Counted from the stretch's first letter, positions 22,512-29,994 are shown. The stretch: DNA of 64,000 nt from Phocaeicola coprophilus (GCA_016900015.1 JACJJM010000005.1:62001-126000); one strand, 5' to 3'. Notes: a model not told the origin generated them from the letters alone. Made by a program: numbers and translations.

Positions 22512-23244
22512 CACCCGACCGACCCTGCAGCCCGGAGCTGCCCCGCTGACCAAGGCGTCCCTGCGGCGCGGCCTCATCGAGGGCTGCACCGACGCCAACG
22601 CCGACGCCCTGGCACAGATGGTCGACCCCGACACGCTGCTCGCCATCGTCTACCCGCCGCTGCTGGCCTCCGAAGCGGCCGTGGAATATGCCGGGCGCGT
22701 GGCCGACCTCTGCGCGGCCCGCCGCATCGGGGCTTTCAAAAAGCCTTGCCGCGAGCTGCGACGCATCGCCGCCTCCTACCGCCGCCGCATGCTGGCCGAC
22801 CTCCGCACCGAAGTCCACGACACGCTGGAGAGGCACTTCCGCGCCTTCACGGCCATGGGCGGGACTGACGTGCAGACACTCTGGTTCACGGTCAACCAGG
22901 AGCTCAAGACGCGCTACCCCCACCTGGCCGACTACGAACTGCCCACCGAAGTGCTCGTGGCCGAGAGCCTGGCACGCTACGCCCTCTCCTGCGACGCACG
23001 CTCCAGCCGCGCCCTGTCGGACTTCACGGGCCGCGCCCTGGGCGGGGTGAACCCGCTGGCATCGGCACTGCTGCGCGTGCTCCCCGACATGCACCGCGAA
23101 CTGCGCATCGACGGCGCGACGATGGTCGAACGGGCCATGCGCGTCATCGACAACAAAATGCAAAGCTTGAATTTTTTGATATATGAAGAAGAACCACTAC
23201 CCAACCCTGCAGCCCCTCCCCGACCCTCCCGAGGGAGGAGTTGA
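22501..23244 (+). CDS. Helical early phage protein with repeat-derived C-terminus
   Basis: 247 residues, rich in Ala, Arg and Leu and mostly helical, with a Leu/Arg heptad-like centre (CRELRRIAASYRRRMLADLR). No domain was recognised. The last 15 residues (about PLPNPAAPPRPSRGRS) are encoded by a CCCCTCCC...GGGAGG palindromic element, so that element has extended the frame and overlaps the next gene by 62 bases. The position in the early operon suggests a replication or recombination accessory protein, without direct support. Confidence 0.55.
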   Translation: MKTDTRPTLQPGAAPLTKASLRRGLIEGCTDANADALAQMVDPDTLLAIVYPPLLASEAAVEYAGRVADLCAARRIGAFKKPCRELRRIAASYRRRMLADLRTEVHDTLERHFRAFTAMGGTDVQTLWFTVNQELKTRYPHLADYELPTEVLVAESLARYALSCDARSSRALSDFTGRALGGVNPLASALLRVLPDMHRELRIDGATMVERAMRVIDNKMQSLNFLIYEEEPLPNPAAPPRPSRGRS

Positions 23245-23455
23245 GGGGGCCGGATTAAAAAAAGATGTCCACCGCTGCGCCGACTGCCGCCACGCGGAGC
23301 TGCACGACTGGCCGGGCGACCCGCTCATAGCCCGCTGCATGCTCCGCCCGCCCACGGCACAGCGCCACGTGGCCCGCAGCCCGCGCCTCTGCCGCGTCTT
23401 CGACGCACGAAGGCCGCACGAACCGCCCCGCATGGTGCACCACAAGACGAATTGA
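23183..23455 (+). CDS. Small zinc-binding-type protein, N-terminus overlapping a palindromic repeat
   Basis: 90 residues. After about 30 residues encoded by the palindromic element comes CADCRHAEL, then ARCMLRPPTAQRHVARSPRL and C, so four to five cysteines are placed as in a small zinc ribbon. The real domain begins near KKDVHRCADCRH; the upstream part is probably tolerated repeat sequence. Role unknown. Confidence 0.5.
   Translation: MKKNHYPTLQPLPDPPEGGVEGAGLKKDVHRCADCRHAELHDWPGDPLIARCMLRPPTAQRHVARSPRLCRVFDARRPHEPPRMVHHKTN
23205..23265. repeat. CCCTCCC/GGGAGGG palindromic element, copy 1
   Basis: AGCCCCTCCCCGACCCTCCC followed by GAGGGAGGAGTTGAGGGGGC forms a hairpin, ending ATTAAAAAAAG. It lies across the junction of two overlapping genes, unlike copies 2 and 3, which are intergenic. 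Confidence 0.7.
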
Positions 23456-23515
23456 CAATCACGATGCCGCATGGCTAATTGTCAATTATCAATTATTAAT
23501 TGTCAATTAAAAAAA
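23451..23515. repeat. TTGACAATT...AATTGTCAA intergenic repeat, copy 1
   Basis: AATTGACAATC, a unique-looking core ACGATGCCGCATGGCTAATT, and TGTCAATTATCAATTATTAA units. The ACGATGCCGCATGG core with flanking inverted TTGACAAT recurs at 25060-25090. A shorter relative is at 22240-22305. Confidence 0.7.
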
Positions 23516-23602
23516 CCCCGCTTTTGCCTTTCAGGCTCAAAGAGGCGCACAAAGAGGCTCAAAGGCCGCGCCTTTCAGGCTCGAAGGCAAAGGCAACTTA
23601 AA
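23516..23602. repeat. GCCTTTCAGGCTC-type repeat before the HU-like gene
   Basis: The gap holds TTTTGCCTTTCAGGCTCAAA, then CAAAGAGGCTCAAAGGC and GCGCCTTTCAGGCTCGAAGG, i.e. two direct copies of GCCTTTCAGGCTC plus partly complementary AGGCTCAAAGGC units. It is a different family from the two repeats upstream. It may act as leader structure for the HU-like gene. Confidence 0.55.
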
Positions 23603-23613
23603 AATTTAGTATT

Positions 23614-24105
23614 ATGGCATTTTACAAGAAAATGTACAATGAGAAGACCGGGGTCTACTATCCCCTGGCAGTGACGGTGGGAAACCCCGTGGAGACTAAG
23701 AAAATCGCTGAGCGGCTCGCCGCCATCAGCACAGTGTCAAAAGCCGACGTAGCCGCCGTGCTGGCCGAACTTCCGGGCGTCCTGGCCGACTACATGAGCC
23801 AAGGCAAGAGCGTCCGCCTCGACGGCCTCGGCACATTCCGCTACACGCTATCCACAAAAGGCGTCGAGCAGGAGGCCGACTTCGACTTCCAGAAACAAGT
23901 GCAGGCCGTGCGCGTGCAGTTCGTCCCCCAGCGTGAGGGCGCAGTGACCCGCGGAGGCACGGCCACCCGCGAGCTCGTCCCCGCCGACATCGAGTGGCAG
24001 GAATGGCTCGGACGCGCCGAAGAGGCCTCCTCCGGTGACGACACCGGCGGAAGCAGCCAAGGCGGCGGAGGCTCCGACGACGGCAACGACGACGGAGAAC
24101 TCTAA
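23614..24105 (+). CDS. HU-like DNA-binding protein with acidic Gly-rich tail
   Basis: 163 residues. Residues 1-125 match the HU-related histone-like family of Bacteroidales (MAFYKKMYNEKTGVYYPLAV, LAAISTVSKADVAAVLAELP, RLDGLGTFRYTLST). Residues 130-163 are a low-complexity acidic tail of Gly, Ser and Asp ending DDGEL. These proteins bend or coat DNA. In this early operon it likely organises phage DNA for replication or transcription. The acidic tail is longer than in chromosomal HU and could tune binding. Confidence 0.8.
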   Translation: MAFYKKMYNEKTGVYYPLAVTVGNPVETKKIAERLAAISTVSKADVAAVLAELPGVLADYMSQGKSVRLDGLGTFRYTLSTKGVEQEADFDFQKQVQAVRVQFVPQREGAVTRGGTATRELVPADIEWQEWLGRAEEASSGDDTGGSSQGGGGSDDGNDDGEL

Positions 24106-24109
24106 ACAA

Positions 24110-24192
24110 TGGACGGGCCTCCCCAACCCCTCCCGAGGAGGGGCTTCCATAAGCCCTCCCTTCGGGGGAGGGTTGGGAGGGGCTGATAAAAA
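24110..24192. repeat. CCCTCCC/GGGAGGG palindromic element, copy 2
   Basis: CCTCCCCAACCCCTCCCGAG is followed by GAGGGGCTTCC, AAGCCCTCCC and TTCGGGGGAGGGTTGGGAGG, then AAAAAAG before the next ATG. It can form a long double hairpin. It is the complementary arrangement of copy 3 at 25511-25600. Confidence 0.75.
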
Positions 24193-24201
24193 AGAACGCT
24201 T

Positions 24202-25053
24202 ATGGCCCGTCCCGTAAAGAAAGGGCTTGATTACTTCCCGCTCTACGTCGACATCTTCGACAACGAGAAGGTGGCAGCCATCTCGGGGGAATTTCAGCTG
24301 AAGGGGGAAATCATCGTCATCAAACTGCTCTGCGCGGTCTACCGCAACGGTTACTACTATGAGTGGTCGGAGATGAACCGGATGTATCTCCTCCGCCAGC
24401 TCCCCGGAGTCTCGTCCGGACTGCTGGAGCAAGTCGTGCAAAGGTTGGTCAAATGGGGATTCTTCGACCGTTCCCTCTTCGACTCGCCGGGAGTGCTCAC
24501 CTCGCGCCGCATCCAGGAACACTATTTCGCCGCCACCCTCCGCCGAAAGTCGGCCATCGACCGGACACAATATCCCTACCTGCTCATCCCGACGCCCGAA
24601 AAGGACGTTTCTGCATGCAAAAACCCCGTCCAAACGGAATTAATGTTTGCAGAAACCCCACAAAGAAAAGAAAAGGAAAGAAAAACCCCTCATAGTCTCC
24701 CCGCCGGGAGCGGTGAGCACATTCCGGGTTTTTCCCCGGGAGGAGGAGCTACGGCTCCGCCATCAGGCAGGAAAGAAGGGGAACGGGTGGCAGACACGCT
24801 GGGCGACATGAGCATCCTGCCGCGCGACCCGACGTTCGCCGACGGCCGCCGGCGCAACTACGCGGGCCTGCTCCAGGCCATGGCCGCCAAGCGCATCCCC
24901 GCCGGCCAACAGTCGCAGATCGTCATGCTCTCCGACTACGGCCTCATCGGGCATCCCGTGTGGGAACTGCTCCGCCAGATCGACGACTCGGGCGGGAAAA
25001 TCAAGCAGCCGGGAACATTCATCCTGGCAAGACTGAAACGAATGGACAATTGA
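24202..25053 (+). CDS. DUF4373-domain replication-type protein
   Basis: 283 residues. The N-terminal 110 match the DUF4373 (Lin1244/Lin1753-like) domain: MARPVKKGLDYFPLYVDIFD and LKGEIIVIKLLCAVYRNGYY, a winged-helix-like module at the start of phage replication-initiation proteins. A Pro/Gly-rich linker (150-195) leads to a helical C-terminal domain (RNYAGLLQAMAAKRIPAGQQ) of the type seen at the end of DnaD/replication accessory proteins. It probably acts in phage replication initiation. No helicase-loader motif can be pinned down. Confidence 0.75.
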   Translation: MARPVKKGLDYFPLYVDIFDNEKVAAISGEFQLKGEIIVIKLLCAVYRNGYYYEWSEMNRMYLLRQLPGVSSGLLEQVVQRLVKWGFFDRSLFDSPGVLTSRRIQEHYFAATLRRKSAIDRTQYPYLLIPTPEKDVSACKNPVQTELMFAETPQRKEKERKTPHSLPAGSGEHIPGFSPGGGATAPPSGRKEGERVADTLGDMSILPRDPTFADGRRRNYAGLLQAMAAKRIPAGQQSQIVMLSDYGLIGHPVWELLRQIDDSGGKIKQPGTFILARLKRMDN

Positions 25054-25097
25054 CAATGGACAATTACGATGCCGCATGGTTAATTGTCAATAAAAAA
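25042..25097. repeat. TTGACAATT...AATTGTCAA intergenic repeat, copy 2
   Basis: TGGACAATTGACAATGGACA is followed by ATTACGATGCCGCATGGTTA and ATTGTCAATAAAAAAAC. The ACGATGCCGCATGG core is shared with 23461-23474. It slightly overlaps the end of the DUF4373 gene (residues RMDN). Confidence 0.7.
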
Positions 25098-25108
25098 ACA
25101 CATTTGCT

Positions 25109-25510
25109 ATGAAAAGAAAAATACTGCTGTTCATCATCCGCATCGTCCGCCTGCTGAAGATGCAAGACCGGTTCATCCCCGAGCTGGAGCAAGTGCCGCT
25201 CTGCAAGGTGAAGCCTCACCGCCTCTACCAACACTACGGGCGCATCCTGCTCTCGCGCCGCAACCCCCGCCGCGTGGAAATCATCTGGCGCGACGGACTG
25301 GCCGACCCCATCAGCGAGCGGGAATACTACCGCCTGTTCAGCAGCGGCCAGCCGTGCTACATCGACATCATGCGGGGACAGGCCTGCATGGACTGTGCCA
25401 TGCGCAGCCTCGGCCTGCCCTGCCGCTGCGACTTCGAAGACGGAGCCTTCACCGGCTACTTCGAGCTCATCGCTTCCAGCAAACAATATTCTGACAATAT
25501 AACAATCTAA
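25109..25510 (+). CDS. Early protein of unknown function
   Basis: 133 residues, basic N-terminus (MKRKILLFIIRIVRLLKMQD) with a short hydrophobic helix, then a mixed domain containing IEIIWRDGLADPISER-like strands (VEIIWRDGLADP) and four cysteines (QACMDCAMRSLGLPCRC) that may bind zinc. It lies between two repeat elements. Not recognised. Confidence 0.5.
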   Translation: MKRKILLFIIRIVRLLKMQDRFIPELEQVPLCKVKPHRLYQHYGRILLSRRNPRRVEIIWRDGLADPISEREYYRLFSSGQPCYIDIMRGQACMDCAMRSLGLPCRCDFEDGAFTGYFELIASSKQYSDNITI

Positions 25511-25602
25511 AGCCCCTCCCAAACCCTCCCTCGAAGGGAGGGCCTGAAGCCTGACGGGGAATAAAAGCCCCTCCTCGGGAGGGGTTTGGGGAGGCTTGGG
25601 CT
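25511..25602. repeat. CCCTCCC/GGGAGGG palindromic element, copy 3
   Basis: AGCCCCTCCCAAACCCTCCC and TCGAAGGGAGGG form one hairpin. AAGCCCCTCCTCGGGAGGGG and TTTGGGGAGGCTTGGGCT form another. The outer arms also pair, so the whole element is a large imperfect palindrome filling the gap. Confidence 0.75.
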
Positions 25603-25614
25603 AAATTTACTGAT

Positions 25615-26106
25615 ATGAAAAAAAGACAAAACATCTTCATCCATCCCGACCGCATCGAGCACCTCGATGAGACCAACGCCCGCCTGGAGCAGGGCCGCAA
25701 ACCGGCCGTCGCCACGGGCTACAAAAGCATCTGCTGCGTGCGCAACTCGCGCCGCCACCGAGACATCCTCCTGCGGCGCGACTTCGTGCGGGAGAAGTGC
25801 CCCTCCGGCGTGTTCATCATCTTCAAGGTGGTCGACCGGCGGGAAGTCATGCTCCAGCCCGTGCCCGTGGAGTTCATCAACCGCACGAGCATCTGCCACA
25901 TCGCACGCCGCCCCTTCCCGTGGCTGCGCGGCTATGCCTACCGGGCCGAGCTCGACCGCACGCCCGAGCCTGCCATGGTGCTGCTCCACTCCGGCGTCGA
26001 CCCGCTCCTGCCGGAATACACCTTCGAGCTGGAGGAATACCGCGTGCAGGACGCCGCTTTCGGCGAACTCACGGCCTACAAGCTCATCCCCTTCAAAATG
26101 GGCTAA
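25615..26106 (+). CDS. Early protein of unknown function
   Basis: 163 residues. A basic N-terminal half (IFIHPDRIEHLDETNARLEQ, SICCVRNSRRHRDILLRRDF) is followed by a beta-rich half with hydrophobic strands (SGVFIIFKVVDRREVMLQPV). No motif was recognised and there is no membrane helix. It is followed directly by the next small gene (3-base gap). Confidence 0.5.
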   Translation: MKKRQNIFIHPDRIEHLDETNARLEQGRKPAVATGYKSICCVRNSRRHRDILLRRDFVREKCPSGVFIIFKVVDRREVMLQPVPVEFINRTSICHIARRPFPWLRGYAYRAELDRTPEPAMVLLHSGVDPLLPEYTFELEEYRVQDAAFGELTAYKLIPFKMG

Positions 26107-26109
26107 GGC

Positions 26110-26499
26110 ATGGACACGCTCAGACGACTTGCCCGCTACTTGCACATCCCGCTGCGTGCCCACCACGTGACGGTGCATGCCAACGGACGTTGCTTCATCC
26201 TTGGCAAGGCCGTGAAGCGTTTCCGCATCCCGTCCGGCCAGCCGTGCGTGCGGGTGCAGCTCTCTGGCGGCCAGGCCACGCTGGTGTTCGGCCCGGACGG
26301 CAATGCGCTCCGCCATCCCGGCACGAAGGGGAAGCAATACCCCGGCCTCTACTTCTACAGCCGCCGGTTGTCCCGCGTGGCCGGGCCGGGGCGTTTCCGT
26401 TTCGCCGCCCCCGCGACCGCCTGCCCCGACGGCACCGGCCTCATCCGGCTGACGCTGACCCCGGTCAGGGACTTGTACCAATTAATAATGGATAATTGA
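26110..26499 (+). CDS. Small basic early protein of unknown function
   Basis: 129 residues, very Arg-rich and predicted mainly beta (VRVQLSGGQATLVFGPDGNA). The last residues (YQLIMDN) are encoded by an AATAATGGATAATTGACAAT repeat, so the natural C-terminus may be near LTPVRDL. No family was recognised. Confidence 0.45.
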   Translation: MDTLRRLARYLHIPLRAHHVTVHANGRCFILGKAVKRFRIPSGQPCVRVQLSGGQATLVFGPDGNALRHPGTKGKQYPGLYFYSRRLSRVAGPGRFRFAAPATACPDGTGLIRLTLTPVRDLYQLIMDN

Positions 26500-26535
26500 C
26501 AATTCTTCATTCATCATTCTTAATTCTTCATTAAA

Positions 26536-27117
26536 ATGACACACGTAATGATTGACACCGAAACGCTCGGCCTCACACCCGGCAGCGTAGTGCGCACGGT
26601 CTCCCTGGTGGAGTTCGTCCCCGAAACGGGTGTGACCGGCCGGCAGAAGACATGGATCATCAACCTGCAAGACAGCATAAAGAGCGGATTCCGCATCGAG
26701 GCCGGCTCGCTCAAGTGGTGGCTCGCCCGAAGCGAGACAGCCCGCCGTGCCTTCATCGCCTCGCCCGAAGAGGAAGTGAGCCTCAACACCTTCGTCAGCG
26801 AATTCATTGAGTGGTTTCGCCCCTATGCCGGCGACGTGACCCTCTGGGGCCTGCAAGTGGATTTCGACACCTCCATGCTCCGTCCCTATCTGGCCCACTA
26901 CCACCTGTACATCTTCCGCCACGACGCCTACGACGTCCCCTGGAACCGTAGCCGCCTCATGGAGGTACATCCCTTCATGGATGCTTACCTGGCTTCTCAC
27001 CCCGAAGCTCCGGAAGCCGGCCACACCAGCACAGGCGACTGTCTGCGGCAGATAGAGGCCGTGAAGCATGCACTTGCGACGATGCAGCAAAGCCAATTCT
27101 TCATTCATCATTCTTAA
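26536..27117 (+). CDS. DnaQ-like 3'-5' exonuclease
   Basis: 193 residues. The DEDD exonuclease residues can be placed: DTET at 7-10 (MTHVMIDTETLGLTPGSVVR), the second Asp in WGLQVDFDTSML near residue 115, and HTSTGDCLRQ near 162-168 with His and the final Asp. Such phage exonucleases trim DNA or RNA ends during replication or recombination. The C-terminal QSQFFIHHS is repeat-encoded (TTCTTCATTCATCATTCTTA). It sits between the unknown early proteins and the radical SAM gene. Confidence 0.8.
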   Translation: MTHVMIDTETLGLTPGSVVRTVSLVEFVPETGVTGRQKTWIINLQDSIKSGFRIEAGSLKWWLARSETARRAFIASPEEEVSLNTFVSEFIEWFRPYAGDVTLWGLQVDFDTSMLRPYLAHYHLYIFRHDAYDVPWNRSRLMEVHPFMDAYLASHPEAPEAGHTSTGDCLRQIEAVKHALATMQQSQFFIHHS

Positions 27118-27129
27118 TTCTTCATTACG

Positions 27130-28050
27130 ATGAATGTCGGATTGTTAGCTGTCGACAGCCAATACCCCAACCTGGCTCTCATGAAGCTGAGCACATGGCA
27201 CAAGCTGCAGGGCGACACCGTGGAGTGGTACAATCCGCTGTGCCGTTACGACAAGGTCTACATGGCCAAGGTGTTCAACTTCACGCCCGATTACGGCTAT
27301 TACGTCCATGCCGACGAAGTGGAGCGTGGCGGAACGGGATATGACCTCAAGAAGACGCTTCCGAGGCAGATAGACTGCATCCGGCCCGACTACTCCATCT
27401 ATCCGCAGATAGACAGCCGGACGGCCTACGGATTCCTGACGCGCGGATGCCCCAACCGCTGCCGCTGGTGCATCGTCCCCAAGAAGGAAGGCCGCCTAAA
27501 GCCCTACATGGACGTGGACGAGATAGCCGTGGATGGAAGGGACAACCTCATCCTCATGGACAACAACATCCTTGCATCCGACTATGGTCTCTCACAGATA
27601 GAGAAGATAGTCCGCCGAAAGCTCCGTGTGGACTTCAATCAAGGACTCGATGCCCGCCTGGTGACGGACGATGTCGCAAGACTCCTTGCGAGAGTTAAGT
27701 GGATAAAGCGCATCCGCTTCGGTTGCGACACGCCCGGCCAGATAGCCGACTGCGAGCGGGCCACGACCCTGATTGACCGGTACGGCTACAAGGGCGAATA
27801 TTTCTTCTACTGCATCCTGCTGGATGACTTCCGCGAGTCGTTCAACCGCGTCAACCACTGGCGGGCCAAAGGACGAAGATTCCTTCCCCACGCCCAGCCA
27901 TACCGCGATCCGGACAACCCTCACCAGGTCGTCCCGCAATGGCAGAAAGACCTGGCAGGCTGGGCCGACAAGAAGTGGATATTCCGCACCTGCGAGTTCC
28001 GTGACTTCGAGCCGCGGAAGGGATTTAAATGTAACGAATACTTTATGTGA
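27130..28050 (+). CDS. Phage-encoded radical SAM enzyme
   Basis: 306 residues. An N-terminal region (1-95) resembles the alpha/beta start of B12-binding-type radical SAM proteins. GCPNRCRWC near residues 104-112 supplies the C-x3-C-x2-C cluster site. ILMDNNILA and RIRFGCDTP fit the following barrel strands. Only one cluster site is evident. It would bind a 4Fe-4S cluster and use S-adenosylmethionine to make a radical. The substrate is unknown; the cytosine methyltransferase starts almost at its stop, so a nucleic-acid modification role is possible but unproven. Confidence 0.85.
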   Translation: MNVGLLAVDSQYPNLALMKLSTWHKLQGDTVEWYNPLCRYDKVYMAKVFNFTPDYGYYVHADEVERGGTGYDLKKTLPRQIDCIRPDYSIYPQIDSRTAYGFLTRGCPNRCRWCIVPKKEGRLKPYMDVDEIAVDGRDNLILMDNNILASDYGLSQIEKIVRRKLRVDFNQGLDARLVTDDVARLLARVKWIKRIRFGCDTPGQIADCERATTLIDRYGYKGEYFFYCILLDDFRESFNRVNHWRAKGRRFLPHAQPYRDPDNPHQVVPQWQKDLAGWADKKWIFRTCEFRDFEPRKGFKCNEYFM

Positions 28051-28052
28051 AT

Positions 28053-29144
28053 ATGACACACGCATCACTTTTTAGTGGAATCGGAGGCGCAGAGATTGCC
28101 GCATCATGGATGGGATGGCAAAACCTTTTCCATTGCGAAATCAATCCCTTCGGACGTAAAGTTATTGAATATTGGTACCCTGATTCAACGAGTTATGAAA
28201 ACATTACTACAACTGACTTTACCCCTTGGCGCGGACGAATCGACGTGCTCACCGCCGGATTCCCCTGCCAGCCGTTCAGCGTGGCCGGACAGCGAAAGGG
28301 AGCGGATGATGACCGTTACCTATGGCCGGAAATGCTTCGGGCGATACGGGAAATACAGCCCGCTTGGGTCGTTGGTGAAAACGTTGCTGGAATCCTCACG
28401 ATGGTTCAGCCCGACGAGGAGGTTGAAGTGGAAAGCGGTTCCACTCTGTTCGGAGAAAGTCACCGAAAAAGAGTACTGCTACGGCAGGAATACGTCATCG
28501 AAACCGTCTGCCGTGACCTTGAGCGTGAAGGATACGCCGTCCAGCCGTTTGTTATTCCGGCTTGTGCCGTCGGAGCGCCCCACCGCAGGGACGGGGTGTG
28601 GATTGTTGCAAGAAGAGTTGTTTCCGACCCCTACCTCGATAGACAGCGGGAGCGGACGCATCAACAAGTCACCGTCTCCGGGTGCAAAGGAGCGTCCTAC
28701 GATTGCGCTTGCGGCAAAGATGGGACTGCTTCCCACCCCGACAGCGCGCGACAACAAGAACGGATCAAAGCCGGAGGACAACCGGACGCAACGGAAATTG
28801 CAACAGGGATGGACATTGGAGTTGAACGACATGGCGGCGGGAGGATTATTGCCGACACCAACCGCACAGGACGGCAAGAATACCACGCTGCCCAAGAGCC
28901 AAAAGGACAGGGACACCATTCCCGGATATGTGCTGAGGAACTGCCCGCCGACCGATGGGCAGGATTCCCCACAACTCAACCCGTTATTCGTCGAGGAGAT
29001 GATGGGCTTCCCGGAAGGCTGGCTGGCATCACCTTTCCTCGCTGGCGTCAAGAATCCATAAAGGCGCTGGGCAACGCATGGGTGCCGCAAGTTGCATACG
29101 AAATTTTCAAAGCCATAGAACAGAATGAAGACACTAACCTTTGA
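28053..29144 (+). CDS. C5-cytosine DNA methyltransferase
   Basis: 363 residues from the ATG at 28053 (a GTG two codons upstream is less likely). Motif I is FSGIGGAEIAAS, motif IV is GFPCQPFSVAG with the catalytic Cys near residue 72, motif VI is GENVAGI, motif VIII is APHRRDGVWIVARR, and motif X is KALGNAWVPQVAYEIF near the end. Between VIII and X lies a target-recognition region with repeated D-rich units (VSDPYLDRQRER, HPDSARQQER, ADTNRTGRQEY). No cognate restriction enzyme is adjacent, so protection from host restriction is the likely use. The same DNA is open in a second frame (28306-29061) that also encodes a family-like protein. Confidence 0.93.
   Translation: MTHASLFSGIGGAEIAASWMGWQNLFHCEINPFGRKVIEYWYPDSTSYENITTTDFTPWRGRIDVLTAGFPCQPFSVAGQRKGADDDRYLWPEMLRAIREIQPAWVVGENVAGILTMVQPDEEVEVESGSTLFGESHRKRVLLRQEYVIETVCRDLEREGYAVQPFVIPACAVGAPHRRDGVWIVARRVVSDPYLDRQRERTHQQVTVSGCKGASYDCACGKDGTASHPDSARQQERIKAGGQPDATEIATGMDIGVERHGGGRIIADTNRTGRQEYHAAQEPKGQGHHSRICAEELPADRWAGFPTTQPVIRRGDDGLPGRLAGITFPRWRQESIKALGNAWVPQVAYEIFKAIEQNEDTNL
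28306..29061 (+). CDS. Overlapping +1-frame protein with LPTPT repeats inside the methyltransferase gene
   Basis: 251 residues if begun at the ATG at 28306 (MMTVTYGRKCFGRYGKYSPL); the frame is open from 28075. It carries FPTPTSIDSG, LLPTPTARDNKN and LLPTPTAQDGKN, then NPLFVEEMMGFPEGWL. This combination is familiar from phage proteins annotated near or fused to cytosine methyltransferases (from memory). Each LPTPT unit lies in the DNA that encodes a SDPYLD/HPDSAR/ADTNRT unit in frame 0. Both frames therefore look selected. Alternatives are a frameshifted product joining both frames, or a non-expressed mirror of the conserved methyltransferase sequence. Confidence 0.5.
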   Translation: MMTVTYGRKCFGRYGKYSPLGSLVKTLLESSRWFSPTRRLKWKAVPLCSEKVTEKEYCYGRNTSSKPSAVTLSVKDTPSSRLLFRLVPSERPTAGTGCGLLQEELFPTPTSIDSGSGRINKSPSPGAKERPTIALAAKMGLLPTPTARDNKNGSKPEDNRTQRKLQQGWTLELNDMAAGGLLPTPTAQDGKNTTLPKSQKDRDTIPGYVLRNCPPTDGQDSPQLNPLFVEEMMGFPEGWLASPFLAGVKNP

Positions 29145-29286
29145 CGTGATGCTGGGCGACAGGTACGTCTGCACGCTGCACTACGAGTATTGCCCGCTCT
29201 TCCCCATCGAGGAACGCGAGCTGCATGACTTCGTGGTGAGCAAGCGGCCCACGTTGAGAAATAAGAATTTTAGAATTGAATTTTAA
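29125..29286 (+). CDS. Small conserved-type phage protein, 53 residues
   Basis: The frame ATG 29125 to TAA 29286 gives MKTLTFDVMLGDRYVCTLHY, then CPLFPIEERELHDFVVSKRP and NKNFRIEF. The start overlaps the methyltransferase stop by 20 bases. It resembles a short family common in Bacteroidales phages (from memory). It marks the change from GC-rich to AT-rich coding. Function unknown. Confidence 0.6.
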   Translation: MKTLTFDVMLGDRYVCTLHYEYCPLFPIEERELHDFVVSKRPTLRNKNFRIEF

Positions 29287-29299
29287 AACTAATAATATT

Positions 29300-29605
29300 A
29301 TGATAAGAGAACAACTTGAAAAGGCGGCATTGCTCTTTGCTGGTGCCGGTGAATGGGGCGAATGCCCATACAACCCGGATGCAAAGACCGGATTTATGGC
29401 TGGTGCCGAGTGGCGCATCAATTCCGTGTGGCACGATGATATATCCGAATGTAAGGATGTCAAACGGTGGATTGTCGTTGAGTATAATAATGGCTATATT
29501 GATGTTCTACCTGACATCCGAGATTTGGATGGAGTTAAAGATTTAGTAGTTAGAGTGGCATACGTAGACGATTTGCTTCCCGAAAGAAAGGAGGAAACGA
29601 AATGA
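29300..29605 (+). CDS. AT-rich accessory phage protein
   Basis: 101 residues from MIREQLEKAALLFAGAGEWG (eight-residue longer start less likely). An N-terminal helix and GFMAGAEWRINSVWHDDISE are followed by a strand-rich half with VEYNNGYIDVLPDIRD. It overlaps the next gene by four bases. No family was recognised. Confidence 0.55.
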   Translation: MIREQLEKAALLFAGAGEWGECPYNPDAKTGFMAGAEWRINSVWHDDISECKDVKRWIVVEYNNGYIDVLPDIRDLDGVKDLVVRVAYVDDLLPERKEETK

Positions 29606-29994
29606 AAAAGAGAATTAGAAAGACTGGCGAAATAGTTGATGTGATAGCATGGTATAACATTATGGGTGCGGAGCGTGACAAGGACGATTCGGTTTCTTAC
29701 ATTGATTCAAAAGGTAACGAATGCGTAAAGGTAGAAGGGCTTAATCTTGCATGGGACTTCGAGGACGTGGAAGAGGTTTTGAGTACGAATATTGATCGGG
29801 AACAGATGCGTTTTTCAGTATCAAAAGACGTTCTTACTGCAATCATGGGTAGAATAAGTTATGACCCTCTGATGCAATGCTCTTGTCGTGGTATTGACGG
29901 GGAAGCACCTAACCCATATCAAAGCATAGCTCAAATAAGCGTACAAGCTGCCGATGCCCTCATTTCCGAATTGAAGAAAGGAGGTGAGAAATGA
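29602..29994 (+). CDS. AT-rich accessory phage protein
   Basis: 130 residues. The first half (KTGEIVDVIAWYNIMG, LNLAWDFEDVEEVLST) looks like a small SH3-like or modifier domain. The second contains a cysteine-bearing helix region and ends ALISELKKGGEK. It overlaps both neighbours by four bases, so it is in a coupled operon. Function unknown. Confidence 0.5.
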   Translation: MKKRIRKTGEIVDVIAWYNIMGAERDKDDSVSYIDSKGNECVKVEGLNLAWDFEDVEEVLSTNIDREQMRFSVSKDVLTAIMGRISYDPLMQCSCRGIDGEAPNPYQSIAQISVQAADALISELKKGGEK

